Assembly: GCA_918298275.1 (NCBI GenBank)
Contig: CAKJZO010000098.1
Coordinates: forward strand, 1 to 59,799
DNA length: 59,799 nucleotides
Reading direction: 5' to 3'
Source of the DNA: Spirochaetota bacterium
GTDB taxonomy: Bacteria > Spirochaetota > Spirochaetia > Sphaerochaetales > Sphaerochaetaceae
The notes below the pieces were generated by a model. It was given only the letters and a program-made list of their open reading frames with translations. It was not told where the DNA came from and did not search any database. This document shows positions 43,410 to 51,766 of the stretch, piece after piece. How positions within the stretch are numbered: the first letter of the stretch is position 1; every line of letters begins with the position of its first letter. The translations under genes and the position numbers were made by a program.

Positions 43410-45041
43410 TCACTGAGCTGAAACGAAGAGCTTTCTTGCTTCTTCCGTCTTCAGCCATTCGAAGACCTGCCTTGCAATCTGCTTGTCCGAAATCCTGTGG
43501 ATCCGCCTGTCGGTCTTCGGACCCATGGCAACGTCATTCTGGACTTCCATCTCGATGCCTTCGAGGGCAAATGCCTTCATTCCGACCATCAGGTCGACAT
43601 CACCGTTGGCAAGCACCGCGCTCTGGACATCGGCGACATTGCCGTCGTAGGGACGGATTACAAGTGAGACGTTTCCGTTGCCGGAGTTCTTCAGATATGA
43701 TGCAAGTCCGGATTCGAATACCTTGATGATTGACTCATCGAGTCCCGAGGTTCCGCTTTTTGCATACCATCCGACGACCAGTACGGTTTCGTCGGCCGAG
43801 GATTCTGCAGGAGCTTCCCAAGTACCTGTTGCCAGAACTGCTCTGGCTTCTTCTCCGGAAAGCCATGTGAATACTTCGGCGGCAAGAGCCTTGTTTGAAA
43901 CCTTGTGGATTCTTCTGTCGGTCTTTACTCCCACAATCACGTCATTCTGGACTTCCATCTCGATGCCCTCGAGTGCAAATGCCTTCATTGCAACCATCAG
44001 GTCGACATCTCCGTTGGCAAGCACCGCGCTTTGGACGTCAGCGACATTTCCGTCATAGGGGCGGAATGTCAGGCTGACCGAAGCATGACCGTTGGTATCG
44101 AGATAATGTCTGACTGCCTTTTCAAGTGCATCGGCAGTTGCCTGGTCCATTCCGGAAGTACCGGTCTTGGCATACCATCCGATGACAAGTGCGGTCTCGT
44201 CTGCAGCCTTTGCCTCTGCGGCAGGAGCCTGTGCGGGAGCTGGGGTGGTTTCAGCTGTCGGAGCCGGGGCAGGGGTGCTCTGGGCAGACCCTTCGGAGGG
44301 TCCGAATGCGGAGATGATCCAGGCATAGACCTTCTTGCTCAGATCGGTGTCCGAAATCCTTGCACTGTATCTGGCCTTTGCGCCGATTGTGATGTTTCCG
44401 GTGTTCTCCTTGAAATCGACACCTTCGGTCCATCCGCCGGTTCCGGTGAGGTTGCTCGAGCTGGACCATCCGACAGTGATGTCGACATCTCCGTCCTTGT
44501 TTATGGCCGCACAGGTGTCTGCAACACCTCCGTCATAGCCTCTGAAGGCGATATCCATCGATTCCGGTTTGTCGCCCTCGGATCTGAGATACTCATAGAG
44601 CTTGTCCTTGAGAACATCGATATGGCCCTGATTGAGTCCGGATGTGGCTTCCTTGGCATACCATGCAATGACAAGATCCCTTCTGGGAATCGGTGCGAAC
44701 ACTGCATGGATGACAACGCTGCGCTCGTCACCTTTAAGGGCATCCTTGATATCGTTGTATCGCACCAGACCCTTGTTCTGGATGACGGGAACTGTTGAAG
44801 ATTCCTCTTCTGTCCATGAATCCTGCAATGTCCAACCCTTGAAAACGGTATTTGCAGGTGCCTGAGGCTCCTTGAGGACGGCATTGTTGAAGATGTTTAC
44901 CGTCACGAAGCCCGTCATCTCGCCGTTTACATCCAGGACTACCTGGACATCGCGCTCGAAAGCGCGCATCTTTGAACAGCCGGTCAAGGCCAGCAGGCAA
45001 AGCATCAATGCGAGAAACACAAAGGAATAGTTTCTTCTCAT
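43410..45041 (-). CDS. Lipoprotein with three tandem binding-protein-like repeats
   Basis: The 543-residue lipoprotein has a signal peptide with lipobox LTGC (Cys22). A short beta region (Flg-new/InlB-like VNIFNN, VFKGWTL; residues 35-115) follows. Three repeats of about 120 residues come next at roughly 122-247, 284-410 and 420-543. Each begins with a hydrophobic strand plus WYAK, T/SSGL or M, and contains F/IRPYDG or RGYDG, VADV/T and NGDVDLMV or DGDVDITV. Each ends with a helix (FEWLKTEEAR-like). The pattern resembles a shortened periplasmic binding-protein lobe (inference). An Ala/Pro-rich linker separates repeats 1 and 2. Its stop and start overlap neighbours, so it is coexpressed with two hydrolases. 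Confidence 0.75.
   Translation of the reverse strand: MRRNYSFVFLALMLCLLALTGCSKMRAFERDVQVVLDVNGEMTGFVTVNIFNNAVLKEPQAPANTVFKGWTLQDSWTEEESSTVPVIQNKGLVRYNDIKDALKGDERSVVIHAVFAPIPRRDLVIAWYAKEATSGLNQGHIDVLKDKLYEYLRSEGDKPESMDIAFRGYDGGVADTCAAINKDGDVDITVGWSSSSNLTGTGGWTEGVDFKENTGNITIGAKARYSARISDTDLSKKVYAWIISAFGPSEGSAQSTPAPAPTAETTPAPAQAPAAEAKAADETALVIGWYAKTGTSGMDQATADALEKAVRHYLDTNGHASVSLTFRPYDGNVADVQSAVLANGDVDLMVAMKAFALEGIEMEVQNDVIVGVKTDRRIHKVSNKALAAEVFTWLSGEEARAVLATGTWEAPAESSADETVLVVGWYAKSGTSGLDESIIKVFESGLASYLKNSGNGNVSLVIRPYDGNVADVQSAVLANGDVDLMVGMKAFALEGIEMEVQNDVAMGPKTDRRIHRISDKQIARQVFEWLKTEEARKLFVSAQ
43531..43652. repeat. direct repeat, copy 1 (repeats 2/3 of the lipoprotein)
   Basis: Bases 43531-43652 and 43939-44060 are nearly identical, offset by 408 bases (136 codons). 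They encode the same IEMEVQND and NGDVDLMV blocks. This is a recent internal duplication. Confidence 0.85.
43939..44060. repeat. direct repeat, copy 2 (repeats 2/3 of the lipoprotein)
   Basis: Partner of 43531-43652. Substitutions are mostly at synonymous positions. Repeat 1 is far more divergent and has no such DNA-level match. Confidence 0.85.
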
Positions 45042-46285
45042 TTTCCCCCTCCTGTTACAGTCGTATATGCTATGTTTTTCAAAATCTGTGAGATCTCAGG
45101 GCTGAAATCAGAATTGTCTTTCACCCCCGATGGCAACGGATAGCCGTCAAACGGGCAGGTCCTGGGGTCTATTCCCAGTATGGTAAATGCGTTGACAAGT
45201 GCGGAAAGATAAGACCCGGCATAGGACGGATGCTTGTTGTCCGGTCCGAGGAGGTTTATCTCTCCATGGGTCTTGAATACTTCGGTGAAGGCCTTTCCGA
45301 CGTTGCTGATTTCAAGACCCAATGCGGCTCCGGCCTTGGCATAGGCTTCTCTGAGATTGCTTTCCATTGTCGGGATGTCCTGGCCGATCACCTGGCTCTG
45401 TCCGGGGTAGCCCCATGTTGCATACAGATAGACCTTGCAGCTTTTCTGGGTCTCCGATATCCGTTTCACGAGCTTCCCGGCTCCGTCAAGGAACTGGTCG
45501 TAGCTCGTTATCGGCCTTACGCTCTGCTCCTGGAGTACTATGATGTCATAGTCGGATCTTTCCGTGAGTCTTTTCTCGATTTCTGCTCCGCCCTCATCGG
45601 AAGGATCCGCAAACTGGGAGAGAGTATGGGCTCCGATCGTGATTCTTTCGACGGTTGCTGCGAAACCCGAGGCTTTGGCCATCTCTGCGAAGAGCCTGTC
45701 GATATCAAACGTATAGGTGAAACTGTTTCCAATGAAAAGTATTCTCATCGTATCCCACATCACTGCTTTTTCTCCTTCCATGTGCCAGAACAATCCGGCT
45801 TCCCGAGGTGAGTCTTCAGAGTAGACATAGACCCCTGAGCCGGATGCCAAGGGGCTTGAATCATATACGCAGACCTTGCATTCTTCATGGAATGTCTGTG
45901 ATCCGAATTCCTGAACGGAATCGGGGAGAATGACGGTACGTACATGAGTGCATGCCGAAAAAGCATTGTTTCCTATGCGCTTCAGAGTTTCCGACAGCTT
46001 TATGGAGGAAATGCGGCCCGATACCGAATACCATGGGGCATCCTTTGCGGAGGCATAGTCCTCCATCTCCCCGGATCCGGAAACGGTAAGGACATAACCG
46101 TAGCTGCCGTCATCTTCAAGTCTTGCAGTCAGTTCGCCGCTGCGTGTCGGGAGTGACCAGGGTCCGGTATCTGTTTTGGCCGAAGAACCGCGGCTGCAGG
46201 AACATATGCAGAAGACAGCGAGAAATGCTGCAAGACAAATGGCGGCAGAACCGATGAAATTAAATGGTGCTTTTCTCTCAGACAT
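45038..46285 (-). CDS. LRR (BspA-like) plus SGNH hydrolase lipoprotein
   Basis: The 415-residue lipoprotein has a signal peptide with lipobox CICSC near residue 29. A BspA-type LRR_5 module (LSETLKRIGNNAFSACTHVRTVILPDSVQEFGSQTF, key residues NNAF and VILPDSV) spans residues 85-135. A DUF4886-like SGNH hydrolase follows: LFIGNSFTYTFDIDRLF (nucleophile Ser), IVLQEQSVRPITSYDQF and a late D..H (LGPDNKHPSYAG). It is a paralogue of 23216-23983 with an added LRR. It is the first gene of the operon. A TATAAT at 46297-46302 would place the transcript start about 5 bases before the ATG, leaving no ribosome-binding site. Confidence 0.8.
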   Translation of the reverse strand: MSERKAPFNFIGSAAICLAAFLAVFCICSCSRGSSAKTDTGPWSLPTRSGELTARLEDDGSYGYVLTVSGSGEMEDYASAKDAPWYSVSGRISSIKLSETLKRIGNNAFSACTHVRTVILPDSVQEFGSQTFHEECKVCVYDSSPLASGSGVYVYSEDSPREAGLFWHMEGEKAVMWDTMRILFIGNSFTYTFDIDRLFAEMAKASGFAATVERITIGAHTLSQFADPSDEGGAEIEKRLTERSDYDIIVLQEQSVRPITSYDQFLDGAGKLVKRISETQKSCKVYLYATWGYPGQSQVIGQDIPTMESNLREAYAKAGAALGLEISNVGKAFTEVFKTHGEINLLGPDNKHPSYAGSYLSALVNAFTILGIDPRTCPFDGYPLPSGVKDNSDFSPEISQILKNIAYTTVTGGGK

Positions 46286-46296
46286 GATGTTGAGGA

Positions 46297-46325
46297 ATTA
46301 TACAATTCCATTCCTGAAGAAGTAA
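46297..46325 (-). promoter_or_regulatory. possible promoter of the LRR-SGNH operon
   Basis: TATAAT on the minus strand (complement of 46297-46302) with a weak TTACTT 17 bases upstream. The implied transcript would start only a few bases before the ATG at 46285. Confidence 0.35.
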
Positions 46326-46485
46326 ATATAAAGAATGTAACACCCAGGTCGTTTTCTTCGATTCCTGCTGTTTTCAGCATACTTGAACCGAAAAGCGGGG
46401 AGGTCGGTTTGTTTTTTCAATTAACTAATTGTCGTTTAAATACTTGCCTTCCGAAAAAAGTTGTAAATTTGCCAAATATTGTTGC

Positions 46486-46534
46486 AAAAACGGCTCGGAA
46501 TTTCTAATGGAAAATGCAGTTTTTCCGTTATGGG
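46486..46534 (+). promoter_or_regulatory. 49-base upstream element, copy B
   Basis: Same length and landmarks as 33408-33456: AAAAACGG, ATTTCTAAT, GCAGTTTTTC, GTTATGGG. In this copy GGAAAA and TTTTTCC could also form a small hairpin. It lies 18 bases before the truncated lipoprotein ATG. Confidence 0.55.
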
Positions 46535-46552
46535 GTTTTGCGGAGGAAAAAG

Positions 46553-46825
46553 ATGAAGAAACATACTGCATTTTTCTGTGTTCTGGCAGTCCTTCTGCTT
46601 CTGGTTGCGTGCTCGGAAAATCCGGGTACCACGACCATGAGGCTGGAACTGTCCACTGAATCATGTGAGGGCAGCAGAACGCTGCTCCCGTCCGACAGTA
46701 CACTGCTTGACGTGACGCGCTACACGGTAAGCGGCACAGGTCCGAACGGAAAGACTTTCACTAGAAGTGCAGACAGCAGTTCTGTGGAGATAGAGGGTGC
46801 TATATCAAATGCTTTCATACAATGA
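46553..46825 (+). pseudogene. Lipoprotein gene apparently interrupted by an integrated element
   Basis: The frame encodes 90 residues with a good ribosome-binding site (GGAGGAAAAAG), a signal peptide and lipobox LVAC (Cys 20). The sequence TVSGTGPNGKTFTRSADSSSVEIEG is the start of a longer beta-rich family (key residues SGTGPNGKTF and VEIEG). It then ends abruptly with ISNAFIQ. Just downstream the base composition becomes AT-rich and a serine recombinase gene begins. I infer that the host gene was cut at about 46795-46805 and that the rest lies beyond the element, to the right of the window. Confidence 0.6.
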
Positions 46826-46881
46826 AATTATTCCAAAAAATACCCCTGTTTTTTCGAAAGGGGAGGTAACAAAACAATATG

Positions 46882-46928
46882 CCCACACAAATAGTGTCTT
46901 TTATTATTACTACACACTATATGTGCGG
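46882..46928. repeat. imperfect palindrome near the left end of the element
   Basis: ATAGTGT (46891-46897) and ACACTAT (46914-46920) are perfect inverted repeats, extended by CCCACACA and TGTGCGG-type outer arms. The size of about 47 bases resembles recombinase binding sites. It lies 115 bases from the recombinase stop. Confidence 0.4.
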
Positions 46929-47042
46929 TATTGCTGCTTTGCACAGATTGTCAGTATATGTCTCGGTTTTAGGTGCCTACTGTTACATAATGATGCCTTG
47001 TATTTCGATTGAGATGTGAAGAATTAAATTGTTAGTAAACAA

Positions 47043-48674
47043 TTAGGATATCATTTCTCTCAGTTGAAAATATGGAACGATAGAGTGTTGTTTAATGTCT
47101 TCCTTTCCAATGGTTGCTTTTTTTCCGTCTTTAAAAACAAACGTTACGGTTTCTCCATCTGTAAGTATCTGGAGGACCATTGCTCTTAAGGCTGATTCAC
47201 TGAACTCTGTCAGTTCTTTAGTATTTACGAGATACTCCATGTATGATTTTTGCCGTTGCTTCTCTACGATGGCTTCGCTTTTTCTGACCTTGAGTTTTTT
47301 AATTCCAGAAAGAATTCTGCTATATTCTTTCTCCAAAGAAGAATACTTCGTTTCATATTCCGACACATCAGTAATAGATAACTGCTTTCGACTTAGGATA
47401 TCATTGATTTCTTCGACTAACCTGTTTCTCTCAGATTCGAGATCCTCCAATTCTTTTTCAAGAGTATCAATTTCGAAATTATTCTGAAGTTTCTTGTTGA
47501 TTTTTAGGATTGTTAATTCTCTGTTTCTAAAGACTACTTTTGAGGCTTCAAGAAACAGCAGTTCCATTACATTTTCATCTATTGTTTTGCACTGACATTG
47601 CTCTTTGCCGTAGCGTCCATTACAACGCCAGACAACTTTCTTGAATCTGTCGTTCGAGTGCAAGACTTTCGGACCAAATAGTCTGCCGCACTGGCTACAG
47701 AACACGAGCCCGGAGAACGGATGTTTTGTGTTGAATTTCATCTCGTGAGTGTCTCTATACAATAGCATCCCCTGCACCGTGTCGAATACATCCTCGGGGA
47801 TAATCGGTTCATGATTTCCTTGGATGTAGTACTGCTGAACGGTCCCATCATTGGGGACCTGCTTTTTTGTAAGAAAGTCACGTATATAGCTCTTCTGAAG
47901 GAGAACATCTCCTTTATATTTCTCGTTGCTCAAGATTCCACGCACTGTGCCTACCCACCATGTTTCTTTACCGGTCGGAGTAGGAATGTTTTCTTTTGTA
48001 AGATCTTTGGCTATGCGTCCCAAGGAAAAACCTTCAAGGAACATTTTGAATATCCTTCTGACGAGTTCTGCTTGCTCCTCATTAATCACAGGATTGCCAT
48101 CAGGGCCTTTGTCATAGCCAAGGAAACGTGAATATGGAAGCGAGAACTTTCCCTGAGCATATCTCTTACGGATTCCCCACTTGCAGTTTTCGGATGTCGA
48201 TCTTGCTTCCTCCTGGGCAAGGGAACTCATGATCGTCAGAAGAACTTCTCCCTTGCCATCGAAAGTCCAGATGTTTTCTTTTTCGAAGTAAACTTCTACT
48301 TCGTGTTCTTTGAGAAGCCTGATGGTGGAAAGACTATCAACAGTATTGCGTGCGAATCGGGAAACGGATTTTGTGATTATTAGGTCTATCCGTCCCGCAA
48401 GAGCATCCTCAATCATTTTGTTGAAGCCTTCTCTGTGTGTTGTGTTGGTACCGGTTATTCCTTCATCCGTGTATACACCTGCAAAGTCCCAGTCTGACCG
48501 ATTTTTGATTTGATTCTCATAGTGATGCACCTGGGCATCAAAACTTGACTTCTGCTCTTCGAAGTCTGTACTGACTCGTGCATAGGCTGCTACTTTTCGT
48601 CTGAATCTATTTGTGGTTGTCTTGGAATTAGATTCGACTGGTTTGGGTGGGATAATGGTTACCTTTCTCTTCAT
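47043..48674 (-). CDS. Large serine recombinase 1
   Basis: The 543-residue protein has a resolvase catalytic domain with Ser35 in AAYARVS, the helix ITKSVSRFARN and the GIRKRYA E-helix region. A recombinase domain and a zinc ribbon (CSQCGRLF and CQC) follow, then a long coiled coil (about residues 395-480, LEDLESERNRLVEEI). It should integrate or excise the element at att sites. ATG 48674 has AAAGGAG upstream and overlaps the stop of recombinase 2 (ATGA). Paired large serine recombinases are found in some phages and Tn-like elements. Confidence 0.93.
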   Translation of the reverse strand: MKRKVTIIPPKPVESNSKTTTNRFRRKVAAYARVSTDFEEQKSSFDAQVHHYENQIKNRSDWDFAGVYTDEGITGTNTTHREGFNKMIEDALAGRIDLIITKSVSRFARNTVDSLSTIRLLKEHEVEVYFEKENIWTFDGKGEVLLTIMSSLAQEEARSTSENCKWGIRKRYAQGKFSLPYSRFLGYDKGPDGNPVINEEQAELVRRIFKMFLEGFSLGRIAKDLTKENIPTPTGKETWWVGTVRGILSNEKYKGDVLLQKSYIRDFLTKKQVPNDGTVQQYYIQGNHEPIIPEDVFDTVQGMLLYRDTHEMKFNTKHPFSGLVFCSQCGRLFGPKVLHSNDRFKKVVWRCNGRYGKEQCQCKTIDENVMELLFLEASKVVFRNRELTILKINKKLQNNFEIDTLEKELEDLESERNRLVEEINDILSRKQLSITDVSEYETKYSSLEKEYSRILSGIKKLKVRKSEAIVEKQRQKSYMEYLVNTKELTEFSESALRAMVLQILTDGETVTFVFKDGKKATIGKEDIKQHSIVPYFQLREMIS

Positions 48675-50152
48675 GACAGCTTTCTCCTTTCTGTATGCCC
48701 ATCTCTGTAATGGAGATCGATGGCTTCTGTGAGTATCCATATTTCGTCAATCTGCTTTGTTTCGTATCCGGCAATATCATTGCTCGATATGCCTGTGTTT
48801 CCGCACCTTCCGGAACACACCCAAGAGGTTGTTTCCGATCCATCTGGAAGTCTGTGTTTTTTCCTGCGATACAGCGAACCGCAAGCACTGCAGACGATAG
48901 TTATCGGTGTCCGGTCAAGCCGTCTCCGTCTGCCTGAGAGTTTCCATTTAATGTTCTTTTCTTCTCCGTTCAGGAAAGTAAAAGTAAGAGAGTCAGGATC
49001 ATTTACTTTGATTTCCTTGATAGTTTTCTCAAATAAGGATTCTTTGAATGTTTCTGTATTCATGACATAAGCGCATGCAGCTTTCAGAATTTCTTCCTTG
49101 AAATCAACGCTACTGCAGAGATGTTTTGTTTCTTTTCCACGACAAGTCCAGAACCAATAGGGGACAGATGATCCATGTCTGAGTTTCCTATGGTAATGGG
49201 ATCCGCATTCTCCACAGACAATCTTTGCCGTGAAGGTAGTGGGATGCCAGGCTGTTCCAAGAGTCAGTCTTCGAGCTTTTTCTATCTGAACCTCTTCCCA
49301 GGTTTTTTTTCTGACTATACCTTCATGAGTATCTTCAACAAGGATCATTGGTTTTCCACCATTGTTGTTGATTGTTTTCCTTGGGAAGGTGTTCGACCGA
49401 TACTGCTTCTGAAGTATTAAATTCCCGGAGTAGGTGATGTTTGTCAGTATCCGCCGTATCGAAGCGTCATCCCAGGATCCCGCAGATCTGGTCGGAACTC
49501 CCAATCTGTTGAGTAATCGGGCAATATCCGCCATTGTCATTCCATCAAGATATGAATCGAAGATCAGAGAAATAACACGGGCCTCTTCCTGAACAGGAAC
49601 AAGGGAATCATTCTCCCATCTATATCCGTAGATTCTGAAGTGACATTGTGGTTGTCCCTCCTGAAATTTCTTATGTATGGCCCATCTGACATTGTCTGAT
49701 ATGGACTGCGATTCTTCCTGGGCAAATGAAGCCAGGATTGTCAGCATCAGTTCTCCTTCCTGGCTGAAGCTGCTGATGTTTTCTCTGTCGAATCTGATTT
49801 CTACACCGATATCCTTGAGATGCCTTACCGTCCTAAGCAAGTCCACAGTATTTCTTGCGAATCTCTGTATGGACTTCGTAAGAATCAAATCTATTTTACC
49901 TGCATCACAATTCTCAAGCATCTTTCTGAATCCAGGACGCTTTTCTATTCCGGTACCGGAAATGCCGTCATCCGAATAGATATCGACAAAGATCCATTGA
50001 GGGTTATCTTTTATCAAATTGCTGTAGTAGCTTTTCTGTTCATCAAGCGAGTTCATCAGGTTTTCACTGTCCATAGAAACTCTTGCGTAAGCAGCAACTT
50101 TGAGACGTTTCTGTGGAATAGGTGTTCGCTTGATCTTCTGAATGTTTTTCAT
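48671..50152 (-). CDS. Large serine recombinase 2
   Basis: The 493-residue protein has Ser26 in AAYARVS, ITKSIQRFARN-like LTKSIQRFARN, a zinc ribbon (CGECGSHYHRK) and a second C-terminal zinc ribbon (CSACGSLYRRK, CSGRCG). It lacks the long coiled coil of recombinase 1. The start at 50152 has no strong ribosome-binding site; an ATG at 50179 is an alternative. It overlaps recombinase 1 by four bases, so both proteins are made together and may act as a pair. Confidence 0.92.
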   Translation of the reverse strand: MKNIQKIKRTPIPQKRLKVAAYARVSMDSENLMNSLDEQKSYYSNLIKDNPQWIFVDIYSDDGISGTGIEKRPGFRKMLENCDAGKIDLILTKSIQRFARNTVDLLRTVRHLKDIGVEIRFDRENISSFSQEGELMLTILASFAQEESQSISDNVRWAIHKKFQEGQPQCHFRIYGYRWENDSLVPVQEEARVISLIFDSYLDGMTMADIARLLNRLGVPTRSAGSWDDASIRRILTNITYSGNLILQKQYRSNTFPRKTINNNGGKPMILVEDTHEGIVRKKTWEEVQIEKARRLTLGTAWHPTTFTAKIVCGECGSHYHRKLRHGSSVPYWFWTCRGKETKHLCSSVDFKEEILKAACAYVMNTETFKESLFEKTIKEIKVNDPDSLTFTFLNGEEKNIKWKLSGRRRRLDRTPITIVCSACGSLYRRKKHRLPDGSETTSWVCSGRCGNTGISSNDIAGYETKQIDEIWILTEAIDLHYRDGHTERRKLS

Positions 50153-50195
50153 GTTATTAACCCGACCTAAGTCTAACATATAGTCTGATTTAGGG

Positions 50196-50591
50196 TCAAT
50201 GGATAGTCTTGAATCTCTGGATGATATAGCACTTGTGGCTACAGTATTTTCTGCCATCAGATGGGTAGGCTTCAAATCTTTTCCCGCATGTGGGGCAGAC
50301 CTGTTCAATTGTCTTTCTGTGGTTTAACTGATCTCTGTTCTTGCTCCACCACAATTGCCTGCATAAAGAAGAACAGAAACGCCTCTTTTTCTTTCCTTTC
50401 AGTTGCTTAAGAAACCTTCCGCACCATGGACAAGTTTTTCCGTTTATGGTGATGTTAGATCCTCCAAATCCATTTCTTATGCAGAACATCTTTACAGAAT
50501 CTTTTGTGAGCCCTAATTCATCTCCCACCTGCTTGTAACTGAGTCCTTGGGAGCGAAGGGTGATGATTCTACGTTTCTGCACCTCGGTCAT
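50196..50591 (-). CDS. Small HTH and double zinc-finger protein
   Basis: The 131-residue protein begins with a sigma-70-region-4-like helix-turn-helix (RRIITLRSQGLSYKQVGDELGLTKDSVKMFCIRNG, about residues 7-40). Two treble-clef-like Cys clusters follow (CPWCGRFL, CSSLC, and CPTCGKRF, CSHKC). GAGGAGACGCAT precedes the ATG. Such proteins often lie next to serine recombinases in mobile elements and may regulate them or assist excision (inference). Confidence 0.75.
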   Translation of the reverse strand: MTEVQKRRIITLRSQGLSYKQVGDELGLTKDSVKMFCIRNGFGGSNITINGKTCPWCGRFLKQLKGKKKRRFCSSLCRQLWWSKNRDQLNHRKTIEQVCPTCGKRFEAYPSDGRKYCSHKCYIIQRFKTIH

Positions 50592-50716
50592 ATGCGTCTC
50601 CTCATATGATTTGTCATCTGAGAGATGCGATAATAACCTGTAGAAGCAACAAACCTTCCAATAACCCGTGTTTGGGTGGTATCATCATTCCGGGAACAGA
50701 CGGACAGGAGACGACA

Positions 50717-51031
50717 ATGGCGAAGGAAAAGCTTACCAAGGCTGAGATGGTGGACAATATCCATACAGAGAATCCGAACATAACTAAAGGTGATATACAA
50801 CAGAGCGTCGATGGGTTTATAGAAGAGATCAACAAAGGACTTGAAGATGGCAAGACAATAGAGCTTCGCGGTCTCGGGACGTTCGAACTCAGAACCGTAA
50901 AAGGAAGACCCATGGCCAGAAATCCTAGAACTGGCGAATACTTTACTTCAGAAGATCATCAGGTTGCCTCATTCCGACCGGGCAAGGTTCTTCAACGACG
51001 GATTAACAGCAATTCTGCCAAAGACGAATAA
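50717..51031 (+). CDS. HU/IHF-family DNA-binding protein, copy 1
   Basis: The 104-residue protein has the HU fold: KLTKAEMVDNIH helices, the beta-arm region GRPMARNPRTGE with the conserved Arg-Asn-Pro, and IELRGLGTFEL. The ATG is chosen by homology and CAGGAGACGACA. It bends DNA and could assist integrase or packaging. It is divergent from the HTH/zinc-finger gene. Confidence 0.92.
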   Translation: MAKEKLTKAEMVDNIHTENPNITKGDIQQSVDGFIEEINKGLEDGKTIELRGLGTFELRTVKGRPMARNPRTGEYFTSEDHQVASFRPGKVLQRRINSNSAKDE

Positions 51032-51139
51032 TTGATTCCCCCTTTTACAGCCTATTATTTAACTCAGTTTACGCATTGTGCCGATAGTGGAAAAATGATT
51101 TAATATACTGCAGAAAACAACTTACTGGAGAAATTTGGT

Positions 51140-51442
51140 ATGGCAAAAAATAAACTGAATAAGGCTGAAATCATAGAGAATATAAAGGACAATCACCCAT
51201 ACATCAGCAGGGATGATATCCATCAAGTAATAGACGAACTCTTCGAGGAACTAAAAACAGGTCTCACTGAAGGAAAAACAATTGAACTGAGAGGTATCGG
51301 GACCTTCGAAGTAAAAAGTAGGGCAGGCAAGGAGCATGCTCGTAATCCGAAGACTGGGGAAAGCGTATCAACTGAACGCCATGGTGTTGCCTGCTTCAGG
51401 CCGGGAAAAGAGCTACAGGAATCGGTCTGGGATCTCAGATAA
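51140..51442 (+). CDS. HU/IHF-family DNA-binding protein, copy 2
   Basis: The 100-residue protein has KLNKAEIIENIK, IELRGIGTFEV and EHARNPKTGE. It differs from copy 1 at many positions, including the start of the N-terminal helix and the arm, so it is not a recent duplicate. CTGGAGAAATTTGGT precedes the ATG. Two differing HU proteins in one element may form a heterodimer. Confidence 0.92.
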   Translation: MAKNKLNKAEIIENIKDNHPYISRDDIHQVIDELFEELKTGLTEGKTIELRGIGTFEVKSRAGKEHARNPKTGESVSTERHGVACFRPGKELQESVWDLR

Positions 51443-51451
51443 TACCAAGTA

Positions 51452-51766
51452 ATGGAAAACGTCTATTCCATCTTCATGTTCATTTTCTCCGGTGTGCTTC
51501 TGCTTTATGCGGCTCTATTGGCATTGACAAAAGACTACCTGCTATTGCCTTACCGGGTTAAGCGTGCAGTCAAACCGATGAGCAAGAAGGAAAGAAAAAG
51601 CCATATGATTAAACTTGCAAAGATTATTGCTCTGGTATCTGTTTCTCCGGCTCTGAGCGGAACTGTAGGTTTTTGGAACTTTTATGTTGCATTGTTTGTC
51701 TTGATTGCTGGAACAGTAGCAGCAATATGGCTTGGAACTAAACTTATCAGTACTCAGAAGAATTAA
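51452..51766 (+). CDS. Small membrane protein, DUF3784-like
   Basis: The 104-residue protein has three predicted helices (about residues 6-24, 54-73 and 76-95). A basic loop (RVKRAVKPMSKKERKSHMIK) joins the first two. The arrangement resembles DUF3784 membrane proteins of unknown function. It lies 9 bases after HU copy 2 and overlaps the convergent SRAP gene end by four bases. Confidence 0.6.
   Translation: MENVYSIFMFIFSGVLLLYAALLALTKDYLLLPYRVKRAVKPMSKKERKSHMIKLAKIIALVSVSPALSGTVGFWNFYVALFVLIAGTVAAIWLGTKLISTQKN

Noticed and set aside
44251-44798. Frames antisense to or out of phase with the triple-repeat lipoprotein
   Set aside because: Repeat structure in the minus-strand lipoprotein explains them and no independent signals are present.
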